Below the pieces are notes generated by a model that was not told where the DNA came from, made no database searches, and was given only the letters and a program-made list of their open reading frames with translations. The position numbers and the translations under genes are program-made. From Demequina lutea (GTDB lineage: Bacteria > Actinomycetota > Actinomycetes > Actinomycetales > Demequinaceae), in contig NZ_JACBZO010000001.1 of NCBI RefSeq assembly GCF_013409005.1, positions 434,001 to 498,000 of the forward strand: 64,000 bases of DNA. The letters run 5' to 3'. The stretch's first letter is position 1, and the number at the start of each line of letters is the position of its first letter. Below, one piece after another: positions 45,387 through 53,845 of this stretch.

Positions 45387-46100
45387 TCACGTGTGGCGAA
45401 CGACCTTCGTTTCATCTGCCCAACGCGCAACTACCGACATCACGGCGAGGTACTCGAGGGCTTCGCCTTCTTCCCAAGTAGCGACATCGTGCGTGGCGAC
45501 ATTGCGGAGCCCTGCGAAGGCTCCTTGGGCCACCAGATGAAGGCCCTGTTGCCTCGACTGCCAGGTCTTGTCTTTCGAGTCTCCATCAAAGTGAAGGCGC
45601 GTTTGGCCAATCCTTGGCGGATCCGGAGAGAAGACCTGTTGCACAAGGTCTCGGTCGCTCAGTGGCGATCGAACACGCGCCTTGATGTGCGCAGACAGGG
45701 ACACTGCCGCCTGCTGCACCGCTAAACGGTACTCTCCGGTCTCCCACACAACTGATGCGGCGTCCCAAACAACCGGATGCATCTTGTCCGCTCGAATCTT
45801 GGGTGAGTCCGGCGCCAAGTATTCGGGCCATTGTTCTCGATCGTTGAGAGCGCCCAAGGCCCGGCGCACGATTCTCTCGCCGTCTCCGGATGCGAGCGAG
45901 GGTGGGTCCAGCGGGCCGCGCCACTCGGGGTCTAGCTCCCGGATGATGTGAGTGATGGTTGCGACGCGCGCGATCGCTTCGTTGTCGAGTTGACGGCAGG
46001 TTTCGTCCCAGTCGTACCTGTTCGCTTTCTGGTGTGCAGTGAGTCGCTCGCAAATGTTGACGTACTCATTCAGAAGGGTTCGAGCCCAATCGATGTCCAT
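45387..46100 (-). CDS. TIGR02391 (Ymh-like) family protein, HEPN-type
   Basis: A 237-residue protein whose second half matches the TIGR02391 family: MHPVVWDAASVVWETGEYRL, LSAHIKARVRSPLSDRDLV, the VFSPDPP segment, and GAFAGLRNVATHD. The last contains RNVATH, an R-x4-H HEPN-type RNase motif. Such proteins appear in abortive-infection and toxin loci. It is transcribed alone; the IS21 element sits just past its stop. Confidence 0.8.
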   Translation of the reverse strand: MDIDWARTLLNEYVNICERLTAHQKANRYDWDETCRQLDNEAIARVATITHIIRELDPEWRGPLDPPSLASGDGERIVRRALGALNDREQWPEYLAPDSPKIRADKMHPVVWDAASVVWETGEYRLAVQQAAVSLSAHIKARVRSPLSDRDLVQQVFSPDPPRIGQTRLHFDGDSKDKTWQSRQQGLHLVAQGAFAGLRNVATHDVATWEEGEALEYLAVMSVVARWADETKVVRHT

Positions 46101-46535
46101 GGTTCATGACGCTACCGGAACGCGACTTCGTGAGCACTTAACGCGTTTGCGATGGTTCGTGTTGGGAGACGTTGCGACGGTCCGCCGCACTTCAGTTTGA
46201 GAATGTGCGTACGGCTCGCGGCCGCTACCGGGGTCGCGAAGGCAACTTGGGTGTCGCCCTTCGCACCGCTGGCGCACGCCCGCCTAGTGCCCTGTGGGTC
46301 GGAGGTATCGTTGTTCTGCGGACCCCCGCCACTCACGTGGATCAGGGGGTCTAGCTGTTCGAGGACCGGCCTTCTGGCGCCGAGTCTCGCAGCGTCAGCC
46401 GCTCTTGCGGATCGCCGGGGGATCGGCGCGAGGAATTGCCTGGGTTGCTGGCGATTCGTCTGCGGGGCGTCGACAACCGCACTGTCACGCTGAACCGTGG
46501 TTTCCTGTCCGGGCAGCGGCCACGGTTGCTGCGAA
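46101..46535. other. 435-base gap without a recognised gene
   Basis: Frames here are open by GC content but show no family features. It contains the upstream region of the TIGR02391 gene. Confidence 0.5.
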
Positions 46536-46730
46536 CTAGTCAGCGCTGATCAGGCGGCGAACGAGGTCCACCACGGCCTGGGTGTGGATGCGCGCGGGCT
46601 CCATGCTTTCGATTTCGAACGATGTGAGTACCCCTACTGCTTGGACACGCTGTGAACTCGAGAGTTGCTCCAGGAGGTCCGCATCCCGAGCAAGGAATGC
46701 CCAATTCTCCACGCCGCCTCCTCTTGGCAC
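46536..46730 (-). CDS. Small hypothetical protein downstream of the par operon
   Basis: A 64-residue frame 48 bases after the ParA partner, reading NWAFLARDADLLEQLSSSQR to VVDLVRRLISAD. Its charged helical composition looks protein-like, and position suggests a third gene of the parA operon. The N-terminal part (MPRGGGVE) is less convincing. Confidence 0.4.
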   Translation of the reverse strand: MPRGGGVENWAFLARDADLLEQLSSSQRVQAVGVLTSFEIESMEPARIHTQAVVDLVRRLISAD

Positions 46731-46778
46731 GGCGGCCCGCTCTTGCTACCCCATTGCCCCGACACCGCTCGCCGCAGC

Positions 46779-47123
46779 TCAGGCCTTCGCCGCTCGGATC
46801 TCTTCAATCAATGCGAGTTGCATCGTGCGGTCTGTGGAGAGCCTCTCAATGAGGAGACGGACGGCCACTGAGTGCGGCACTCTCGCCACGGCCAAGTCGC
46901 CTGCCGCTTCTGAGCAAAACTTCACCAGGGTCCGATAGTCGCGGGGTGATAGGTCCGTGGTGACGCGCACAGTTTTGGTGCGCACGCTCGTGCCCTTCGG
47001 CATCGTGACCCCAGTTTCCGGGGCCTGCGAGCCGGCTGCCGGTAGCGGGGGCTTCGCAGATGCTGCCGTTCGCGATCCGGCCTTCGCAAGTCGGATGGCG
47101 AGGTCGTTATCCCGGGGAGTCAC
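46779..47123 (-). CDS. Small partner of ParA (putative DNA-binding adaptor)
   Basis: A 114-residue protein with a disordered Lys/Pro-rich half and a C-terminal helical part (RVTTDLSPRDYRTLVKFCSE then PHSVAVRLLIERL) like a ribbon-helix-helix adaptor. It overlaps parA by four bases. In plasmid partition systems the second gene encodes the centromere-binding protein that stimulates ParA; this role is inferred from position. Confidence 0.6.
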   Translation of the reverse strand: MTPRDNDLAIRLAKAGSRTAASAKPPLPAAGSQAPETGVTMPKGTSVRTKTVRVTTDLSPRDYRTLVKFCSEAAGDLAVARVPHSVAVRLLIERLSTDRTMQLALIEEIRAAKA

Positions 47124-47737
47124 AGGGTCACCTCGAGTCCGAGGACTTCGAGTGCGACACCTTCGTACGCTCCGAGTTCGGTAACTTGTGCACCGAATGC
47201 TTGCGCGATGCTCTCCCGACGTGGCACGACGGTCGCCAGCACCTGGTGTCCACCGCCTTCAATCGCCGAACGAAACAGTGCCGTTGACCTGGCGTTCGCG
47301 ACTGTGCGAGTCAGCAGGACTCGAGTGACCCGCGGCGCCTGATCGATCTCCTCGAGTTCATCGATCGCTTGCCAGACGTCGGGCAGGCGCTCGAACTCGA
47401 GCATCGTTGGCGCCATCGAGACAATCGCGAGATCCGCGTATCGGAGCGCGCTCCGGACTACGCCAGCCTGTTCTGCGAGCGGAGGCGTGTCGATGATGAC
47501 GACGTCGATTGAGTCCGGCACGATGCCAGGCAGGCGGGTGTGAAGGTCTTTCACGGGGAGGCCAATCGTGGGTGTCTGCCACTCGCCAACCTCGCTCCAT
47601 CGGAGGGCGGATCCTTGCGGATCGGCATCGACGACGAGGACGTGGCGGCCTTGCAAGCCCAGCGCGTGTGCGAGGTATGCGGTGCTCGTGGTTTTGGCGG
47701 AGCCGCCCTTGAGGTTCGTGATTGCGATCTTGAGCAT
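47120..47737 (-). CDS. parA: ParA-family partition ATPase
   Basis: A 205-residue ATPase with the deviant Walker A KGGSAKTT (residues 10-17), DADPQGSALRW (switch I) and VVIIDTPPLAEQ (Walker B). Its length without an N-terminal DNA-binding domain is that of type Ib plasmid ParA. The tandem 8-bp repeats 20 bases upstream of its start could be its centromere. It indicates that the island has, or once had, an extrachromosomal phase. Confidence 0.92.
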   Translation of the reverse strand: MLKIAITNLKGGSAKTTSTAYLAHALGLQGRHVLVVDADPQGSALRWSEVGEWQTPTIGLPVKDLHTRLPGIVPDSIDVVIIDTPPLAEQAGVVRSALRYADLAIVSMAPTMLEFERLPDVWQAIDELEEIDQAPRVTRVLLTRTVANARSTALFRSAIEGGGHQVLATVVPRRESIAQAFGAQVTELGAYEGVALEVLGLEVTL

Positions 47738-47757
47738 GAGTTCCTTCTCCGGGTTCC

Positions 47758-47813
47758 AGTAGGTCAGTAGGTCAGTAGTTCCGTGGTTCCGTAGTTCCGT
47801 GGTTCAGTAGTTG
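47758..47813. repeat. Seven tandem 8-bp repeats, iteron- or centromere-like
   Basis: Units are AGTAGGTC, AGTAGGTC, AGTAGTTC, CGTGGTTC, CGTAGTTC, CGTGGTTC, AGTAGTTG, without spacers; consensus [A/C]GT[A/G]G[G/T]TC. They lie upstream of parA and overlap the last codons of the zinc-ribbon gene. This is the expected place for a parS-type site or replication iterons. Confidence 0.75.
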
Positions 47814-48145
47814 CTGATGGCGTTGTTGACCCGCCGTTTCTTGGCGGTCTGCGAAGGCGTGGCACCTCCCCGTGGGGCCGAAGCGGCGCCGAGTGTTGAG
47901 ACGAGCGTGTGGATGATCTCGAGTTCGTCGTGTCTCAACGAAGCGGTGCAAGAGGTGCGCGCGAGGTAGTCCAGCCGCGCCAGCAGTCGCTCCGTTGGCG
48001 TCGGCTGCTGGGAATTGGCGCACCGCGTGCATATCCAGCCGGCTTGGTCGAACCTGGGCCACATGGGGTCGCCGACCGCGATCATTGCGTTGCAGCTTGG
48101 GCACCAACTTGTCATGCGCGCCCTCATTCCGGGTTCTGTAGACAT
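47804..48145 (-). CDS. Zinc-ribbon hypothetical protein
   Basis: A 113-residue protein with a zinc ribbon near the N-terminus (WCPSCNAMIAVGD ... WICTRCANSQQ; CxxC twice) and a helical, basic C-terminus (TAKKRRVNNAISNY). It lies between rep and parA and ends inside the 8-bp repeats. The start may be the Met just before SWCPSC. Such proteins are frequent in actinobacterial plasmid cores; role unknown. Confidence 0.65.
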   Translation of the reverse strand: MSTEPGMRARMTSWCPSCNAMIAVGDPMWPRFDQAGWICTRCANSQQPTPTERLLARLDYLARTSCTASLRHDELEIIHTLVSTLGAASAPRGGATPSQTAKKRRVNNAISNY

Positions 48146-48151
48146 GCGCTC

Positions 48152-49603
48152 TTACCTCTTCCTTGTGTGGGGTTCTGTGACAATCCGGTTGGTTCCGGCT
48201 CGGACGGGTCGCGTAGGTTCGGTGGTGTCAGCCACCGCGGCGGCCACCGCAGTGAGGGCCGTCGCCACGGCGGCACGGGTTGCGGGATCTGCGGCGTAGT
48301 GGCGGCGCAGCGCAGCCCGTTCACCGAGTCTCGCGGCGGTTTCTGCGGCGGCCTTGTGTCGGGCGTCGGTCTCGGCGGTTCGCCGTTGAGCGCGCGAAGC
48401 CACTGGGGCGCCATCGGGATCGAGCCAGGCGCGTAGCGCCCAGGTCATCCAACGAACTGGTTGCCCGATGTCTGCGGTGAGCGCCGTGCTACGCCTGCTG
48501 GTTGGGGTGTGGTCGAGCGCATGGACCAGGTCGTCGACTGACCAGCCCGCGTCCACGAAGACCTTGATTGTGGCCGCGATCGAGCGAATTGAGGCCGAGG
48601 GGCATCGCCTCAAGTCGGGGGCGCGGTGTCGCAGCGCGGCCGCGAACTCGCATCGAACCTCGCGGGCGCGACGGCGAGGCCCGACGCTTTGCGTCGGAAG
48701 GTGCCGCGGTGAACTCTCGGATAGTCGGCCGAATAGCCCAAGCGCCATGTTCTCCGTGCACGGGATCGGGTGCGATGCTTCGCGCGCGCGCAGGGTTAGT
48801 GACCCCCTACGGGGGTTCACACGGGGGGTATCGACCTTTTCCACAGCCCGCAGGATCTTGCCTGTGGGAGACGCAGAAGGTCGAGAGTCGGCGGGCTGGC
48901 TCAGCACATACACCGCACGCAATGCTGAGCCATTGGTGTGAGCGAGGTCAGCGCTTCGGCCCGCAACTATTCGCGCCAGGAATCCTGCGCGAATCAGCAT
49001 GCCGACGTAGCGCTTGATGGTGCCGACGGACACGGCCAACCGCGCAGCGAGCCGCGCGTGTCCTGGCGCGGTGCGAAGGCCTCGTGGTCTCGCCTCAGCT
49101 CCCAACACGCGAACTAGGGCGTCCATGCGGTCGCGTGCGGTGTGTGCCGTTCTTGGGTCACGCTGAGTGTCATCGAGGCCCGAGCGGAAGTTCGAGGTGG
49201 CATACGAGGTCCACCAATTTGCCTTGCTGAAGCGTCGAGGCCGCTCACCGTCGTGCTGGCGCTCCCGGGCGACGGTGAGTTCGGCGTTCCGGTCCTCGGC
49301 CCGCCGGCCCCGGAGTGGGGCGTCGGCGTGGACTGCGCGTGACATCGCTCTCCTCGATTCGCGGATGAGTTGTTGTTGGACGGGAGTGCACTGGTGCCAA
49401 GCGGGCAATCGCGTGGCCGCCGGCGTCGGTTGGGGGGCAATGGTGCGTTGGATCTTCAACTGAACGTCCACGGCGCGCGCGCCGTAGAGCTGCGCCAAGA
49501 CCTCTGCGGGACGTGTCACCGCGTCGGCGAGTGTGGGCTCCGCGATGCGCGGGTTCGCCGATGGATATTGCCGTTGACCGGTGTGATTCGGTCGGCCTAC
49601 CAT
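48152..49603 (-). CDS. Putative replication initiator of plasmid type
   Basis: A 483-residue basic protein. The middle has RLAARLAVSVGTIKRYVGML then IRAGFLARIVAGR, a winged-helix typical of actinobacterial Rep proteins, and a second helical part follows (IAATIKVFVDAGWSVDDLVH, then PVRWMTWALRAWLDPDG). The N-terminal 60 residues are poorly conserved-looking, and translation may start at the Met near 49345. With ParA, the zinc-ribbon protein and repeats it forms a replication/partition core. Family assignment is by pattern and context. Confidence 0.6.
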   Translation of the reverse strand: MVGRPNHTGQRQYPSANPRIAEPTLADAVTRPAEVLAQLYGARAVDVQLKIQRTIAPQPTPAATRLPAWHQCTPVQQQLIRESRRAMSRAVHADAPLRGRRAEDRNAELTVARERQHDGERPRRFSKANWWTSYATSNFRSGLDDTQRDPRTAHTARDRMDALVRVLGAEARPRGLRTAPGHARLAARLAVSVGTIKRYVGMLIRAGFLARIVAGRSADLAHTNGSALRAVYVLSQPADSRPSASPTGKILRAVEKVDTPRVNPRRGSLTLRAREASHPIPCTENMALGLFGRLSESSPRHLPTQSVGPRRRAREVRCEFAAALRHRAPDLRRCPSASIRSIAATIKVFVDAGWSVDDLVHALDHTPTSRRSTALTADIGQPVRWMTWALRAWLDPDGAPVASRAQRRTAETDARHKAAAETAARLGERAALRRHYAADPATRAAVATALTAVAAAVADTTEPTRPVRAGTNRIVTEPHTRKR

Positions 49604-49693
49604 GGAGGTCCAACCACGTTGGATTGAGAACCCTCGCTCCTGTCACCGCCAAGTTTCAGGGAGCGGGGGTTTGCTCTTGCTGGCGCAAGCAAA

Positions 49694-49744
49694 ACGTCCC
49701 TCTCGCGCACCCCGGTGGGGGTGCATGTCGTGCGAGAGGGACGT
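49694..49744. other. Large nested hairpin near the right end of the island
   Basis: ACGTCCCTCTCGC (49694-49706) pairs perfectly with GCGAGAGGGACGT (49732-49744); inside, GCACCCC (49707-49713) pairs with GGGGTGC (49718-49724) around GGTG. It lies between the rep gene and the attachment site, where a single-strand origin, transfer origin or terminator could be. No T-run follows. Confidence 0.7.
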
Positions 49745-49874
49745 CAATGGAGCCACTGACGAAGTCAGCAAGAAGTCAGCACCAGAGGTGGAACAGGTGG
49801 TCTAAGTGGGCCAGCACTGTCTGGCATCTACGACTGGAACGGGCTCATCCAAGAGCGCTGAGGCGCTACTAATG

Positions 49875-49921
49875 ACTCGTAATGAATAGGTCAAGAGTTC
49901 GATTCTCTTAGGCGGCTCCAC
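49875..49921 (+). repeat. Internal attachment-site copy (right end of the 45.5-kb island)
   Basis: Identical to tRNA-Thr positions 4345-4391, including CCA. The sequence before it (GCGCTACTAATG) does not continue the tRNA, so no second tRNA is formed. TTACCAGG follows all three copies within a few bases. Confidence 0.92.
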
Positions 49922-50125
49922 CAATTACCAGGGATTGTGTTCCGAAAGGGACTCAACTGAGGCTCCCCAAGACGCCCGTATGGGGACACAATGGGGACGC
50001 TGAGTTTTTGACCCCCTCTACGCTCCCCAACTATGGGGACACTTTCTCCCCGTTTGGGGAGTCGTGGAGCGGACTCGATGAGGCGGGTAGGTTGGTGTCT
50101 TGACGGACCCTTGGGGGGAACGACG

Positions 50126-50740
50126 ATGGCATCCACACATACTCCGAGTACTTCGAGCCCGGTCGGGCGTGGCAAGGTGACAGCGTTGGCGCCGGTCGTG
50201 GGGTTCGCTCTCGTCGCCATGCTTGGGCTCGCTGGGTGCACGTCGGATCACGACGCGTTGATGGCGCAGGCCGACAAGGGCGCAAGGTACGAGATCGCGA
50301 AGTATCACGTTGCCACCGTCGCCTGCATGCAGCGGAACCTCGACGCGGGGGTCTATGTGAACGACACGGACTTGCCCGCGTACATCAAGGGCTGCTTCGA
50401 CACATCGACCTATGGCATGTCCGACTCGGCACTCAAGGCGGGTGGGTATGACGTGCCTCCGGGCAGTTCGTTGCGGCTGATAGAACGAGATCCTCACGAC
50501 GTGAATGTGCGTCGCATTGTGGTGATCGACGCGGCAGTCGTGAGTCTGCAGAAGTTGTACAGCGACGTCTCCGTCTCGTACGGGCAGTGCTGGAGCAGCA
50601 CCATAGACCTGCGGGCCGGCACCATGACTACCCCCGAACGCGAGCAGTGCAGCGCTGATTTACTGTGGCAGATCAGCGGGCGTGGCGACCAACTCGACAC
50701 ACTCCTCACGGTTGCGCCGGACGACGTCACGGGCGGTTAA
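50126..50740 (+). CDS. Hypothetical secreted lipoprotein
   Basis: A 204-residue protein with a lipoprotein signal (VVGFALVAMLGLAGC, Cys near 36) and four further cysteines in the mature part (VACMQRNL, IKGCFDTS, YGQCWSST, REQCSADL) that could form two disulfides. The ATG at 50126 follows GGGGGGAA. It is the only gene between the second and third attachment sites. No family recognised. Confidence 0.75.
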   Translation: MASTHTPSTSSPVGRGKVTALAPVVGFALVAMLGLAGCTSDHDALMAQADKGARYEIAKYHVATVACMQRNLDAGVYVNDTDLPAYIKGCFDTSTYGMSDSALKAGGYDVPPGSSLRLIERDPHDVNVRRIVVIDAAVVSLQKLYSDVSVSYGQCWSSTIDLRAGTMTTPEREQCSADLLWQISGRGDQLDTLLTVAPDDVTGG

Positions 50741-50750
50741 GCGCGCGTTC

Positions 50751-50795
50751 CTCGTAATGAATAGGTCAAGAGTTCGATTCTCTTAGGCGGCTCCA
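50751..50795 (+). repeat. attR: third attachment-site copy
   Basis: Forty-five bases identical to the tRNA-Thr 3' part, ending in CCA. It starts 10 bases after the lipoprotein stop. The DNA after it resembles that after the tRNA itself. Confidence 0.92.
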
Positions 50796-51611
50796 ATATT
50801 TACCAGGGATTTTGTAGGATTACGCCGCGCGCGCCGCACGTTTGGTCAGCCATCAGGTCAGCCATTCGGCTTCGATTCGCCGATATTCTGCCGCACCGCG
50901 CGCACTAGTGAGTCAGCAGAGCGCCCCACGTTCCGCGAGGCATGGCGCGCCGCTCTTGTTGGTGCCGCTCCATCGTGGTTCTTGGATGTTGCCGTATGGA
51001 CAGTCTGCAGCGTGGGAGCGCACGCGAAGCCCAAAGAGGCTGCGTGTACGTTCAAGCCCGCCGCTCAAGCACGGGCGACGGAACCAGCCGATGGGAGCCA
51101 TCCGCAACGGGTTCCTGAACGATGTGGGATTGCCGCCAAGGTTGCGTGACGACTTCGATGCGGGAACGCCAGCTCGCCCACGTGTCGCCAATGCCCGACG
51201 CTCGGGGTGTCGGGAGGGAGCCGGGGCCAAACACCATGGGTTGAGCGGCACCATCTGTGCGGAGCGGCCGCCTCCGCCGACTGGCGGCCAACCACCCGTC
51301 CAGCGTCAAGCGATACCGGGTAGGTCCACGTGAAGCCCCGGTAGCCGACCCCGAATACCCCTACGAGTGATGTTGCATATTCAAGTGGAGTGCAGCGGCA
51401 ATCTACCCGGCTCGATCAGTCGCGCCAGGGAAGCGCAACGCCCCGTCGGGGCGAACCGGGGCGGGGCGTTGCGCGGAGTGGGTGGTTAGTCGTGCATCAC
51501 AGTCGAGAAGGAGCAAAGGCCTAAGAGCACCAGACCGCCCAGCGTGCCAGCCACCACACGCCTCTTCATCGTCGTGGTGCTCATCCTCATCGTCCTTTTC
51601 GTTGTCGTCGA
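50796..51611. other. Region after attR, homologous to the island's left end; no gene
   Basis: 50796-51065 matches 4392-4670 with moderate divergence; a further block at 51367-51405 matches 4737-4770. Between the blocks this copy is about 230 bases longer. No shared reading frame is evident. Confidence 0.65.
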
Positions 51612-53084
51612 CTACCGACCGGAGCGGTGGCCCTTGCTCGGCGAGCCGGGGTGTCCTTCTGGCAGCACGCAGCGTGACCTTGTGCGTGCGATGTAAGCGT
51701 TGCAAACCCTCTCTGTCTTCGTTTCTGGCTTCCGCGCTGGCGGCATTGCGGTCGCAAGGCGAGCACTAGCGCGTCTCCGGACCACGGCCAACTCCGCAGC
51801 CGCACCGGGCTGGGCCGCGCCGCACACTCCATCGACCCGCTCGCCCCACTCCTGGGCGCGCGAGCGCAGAGACTCAACCACCGCCGGGTCAACGCCCGCG
51901 ACGGCCGCGGCGCCAAGCGCCTCATCCAGTGCGGGGCCCACCCGAGAGGCGAAATCGGAAACCGCAGCCGAATACCCTTCGGGGTCCACGCCGAGATCGT
52001 CCGCCGCCTTGGCGGTGGTGCGCGCATCCAGCCTTCGCAGCCGGTAGTCCCCGCCGAACTTCATCGCCATCTTGCCCTTGAACCACACGCTCTTGGGCGA
52101 CCACACGAGCGCGGCGCTGATCAAGTCGTACGCGGGGGCCAGACGCACCTGCGGGCCACGCATCAGAAGCGACCCGTTCTTGCCGTGAGCGTCAGTGTTG
52201 GCCACGACCATGTTGAAGGCCTGTAGCCGGGCGAACTCGGCGATGGAGCGCTCTCGTTGCGCCGGCGACACGTTGGCGCGCAGGAGCGCCTCTACTGCTC
52301 GCATCGATGGCCCGCCATCACTCTCGTACTTCTGCGCACTGCCGATCCCGAGGGCCTGGCAAAAGTCCTCTTGATGGAGGCGCACAACGGCGTCCTCGCT
52401 CGTCGTGCGGTCGTAACGCTCCACTGCCACAACCAGCCGTCCGTCGAAGTTGAGCAGGTCCACCCCTGGCACCGACAGCCCCATGATCTTCGCTGCGCGC
52501 ATCGTGACGAACTCGGCGACATCAGAGTGTTCCCTGTGGTTCATACCCACCTTGAAAATGTGCGTCGATGGCTGTGTACCCGTCGGCTCTACCCAACGCT
52601 CCCCCACGCGGGAGAGGGCGAACTTGCCGTGCTGCCCGGCCAGCGACCAGCGACCGATCTCGGAATCAAGGTCCACGTCAGCCGGGTTGGCATGGAGCCG
52701 ATCGATCTCGGCGGCGATGTGCTTGTCGCTCCACGGAATCAACTCGCCAGGGCGCTCGATAGGTTGCCCCTCAGGCACGAACTGCACCGCTCCGGCAACG
52801 TCCAGGCCGATGTGGTGCAGCAGAGAGTAGGCATCGGTAGCGCGCACATCGAACTTGCTCGCGATTGCGACGCGCGCGTCTTCATTCTCCGGCAGCAGAT
52901 TCTCGATCCACCGCTGCGGCACCACGCCAGCATGCTCGGCGGTCCGCTTCGGCATCGACAGCGATAACGGGGTGCGCTCCCCAGACGCGGCGTACGCGGC
53001 GAGGTAGGTGAACACCACCGTGTCGGAGGCGCTGCGCGTCATCTGGCCCGCGTGATGACCTTCGATGTAGACGTCGAGCGCCAT
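51612..53084 (-). CDS. hipA: HipA-like kinase toxin with Cys/His tail
   Basis: A 490-residue HipA-type protein of the longer class: N-terminal barrel (ALDVYIEGHHAGQMTRSASD), GRWSLAGQHGKFALSR with the ATP loop, HIFKVG, VAVERYDR, HQEDFCQALG, the catalytic loop VANTDAHGKNGSLLM and APAYDLIS. The last 30 residues (CNAYIARTRSRCVLPEGHPG ... KGHRSGR) hold two Cys and two His and are unusual. Its ATG overlaps the hipB stop (TGATG), so the pair is co-translated. Confidence 0.92.
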   Translation of the reverse strand: MALDVYIEGHHAGQMTRSASDTVVFTYLAAYAASGERTPLSLSMPKRTAEHAGVVPQRWIENLLPENEDARVAIASKFDVRATDAYSLLHHIGLDVAGAVQFVPEGQPIERPGELIPWSDKHIAAEIDRLHANPADVDLDSEIGRWSLAGQHGKFALSRVGERWVEPTGTQPSTHIFKVGMNHREHSDVAEFVTMRAAKIMGLSVPGVDLLNFDGRLVVAVERYDRTTSEDAVVRLHQEDFCQALGIGSAQKYESDGGPSMRAVEALLRANVSPAQRERSIAEFARLQAFNMVVANTDAHGKNGSLLMRGPQVRLAPAYDLISAALVWSPKSVWFKGKMAMKFGGDYRLRRLDARTTAKAADDLGVDPEGYSAAVSDFASRVGPALDEALGAAAVAGVDPAVVESLRSRAQEWGERVDGVCGAAQPGAAAELAVVRRRASARLATAMPPARKPETKTERVCNAYIARTRSRCVLPEGHPGSPSKGHRSGR

Positions 53085-53332
53085 CACGCGCCGCCGGTGA
53101 CCTGGTCGAGAAGGGTATCGCTGGCCTCGGGGACCATGTCGCACACATAGCCCACACAGCGCAGCGCCTCGATCACGAGGCGTATCTGTGCCGTCGGGGA
53201 ACCCTTCTCCGCAGACACGACCCACTGGCGCGAGACGCCCATCTTGTCGGCAAGGTCCTGCTGGGACCAGGCGTTGGCTTGCCGCCCGCTGCGAATCTGT
53301 GCTCCGATGTCAATTGCGTCGAGCGCGATCAT
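53084..53332 (-). CDS. hipB: HipB-like antitoxin
   Basis: An 82-residue Xre protein with helix-turn-helix WSQQDLADKMGVSRQWVVSA then EKGSPTAQIRLVIEALRCVG. First gene of the minus-strand hipBA operon. The leader has TGTCAACTA twice and a TGTCA/TGACA dyad, a likely operator. Confidence 0.9.
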   Translation of the reverse strand: MIALDAIDIGAQIRSGRQANAWSQQDLADKMGVSRQWVVSAEKGSPTAQIRLVIEALRCVGYVCDMVPEASDTLLDQVTGGA

Positions 53333-53371
53333 TGCCCTCTCCTGTCGTCTGTGGGTGACGCGAACTCATGT

Positions 53372-53408
53372 GTCAACTATCGCTGACATTAGCGCGCGTG
53401 TCAACTAA
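53372..53408. promoter_or_regulatory. Predicted HipB operator region
   Basis: TGTCAACTA at 53372 and 53400 (28-base period), with TGACA at 53385 completing a TGTCA-N8-TGACA dyad, 40-75 bases upstream of hipB. Confidence 0.55.
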
Positions 53409-53551
53409 CCACGACACCATTCGCGAAACATGACGCGTGGGGGTTCAAGAAGCCTCGCGGGACCGCACCACGCCCCGCCGGGGACGAACCCAGACGGGGC
53501 GTGGTGCGATGAGGAGAGGTAACCAAACCGTGGGTCAGGTCAACCTGTCAT

Positions 53552-53746
53552 CTATCCGTGCAGCAGTCCCCCCTTCTCACCCCCGGACGCGGCGTCGTAG
53601 GCCGCAAGCACCTCCAACTTGTACTTCGCGGTGAACGCACGACGCCGAGCCCGCTGAGGAACCTCCGGGTCCGGACGCTGCGCATCATCAACCATCAGAA
53701 CAGGATCCTCGATTACAACCGAGGAGTCGAGCACAGTCGTAGTCAT
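53552..53746 (-). pseudogene. IS3-type transposase N-terminal fragment
   Basis: After a leader, the frame reads RARRRAFTAKYKLEVLAAYD then AASGGEKGGLL and ends. RxFTAKYKLxVLAAYDAA is the usual start of an IS3-related OrfA. The rest of the element is missing. Confidence 0.7.
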
Positions 53747-53845
53747 CGTCATTCGAGAGAAGTCTCCATCCCCGCCCATGGGTCACGAATTGTCAGGAAG
53801 TAGGCGCCTCACCCCGGGTTGAGAGTCAGGGGTAGGTTTGGCGGC

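Noticed and set aside
49875..50795. Second and third tRNA-Thr genes
   Set aside because: Only the 3' part is present at 49875 and 50751; the 5' acceptor strand and D-arm are missing, so these are attachment-site copies.
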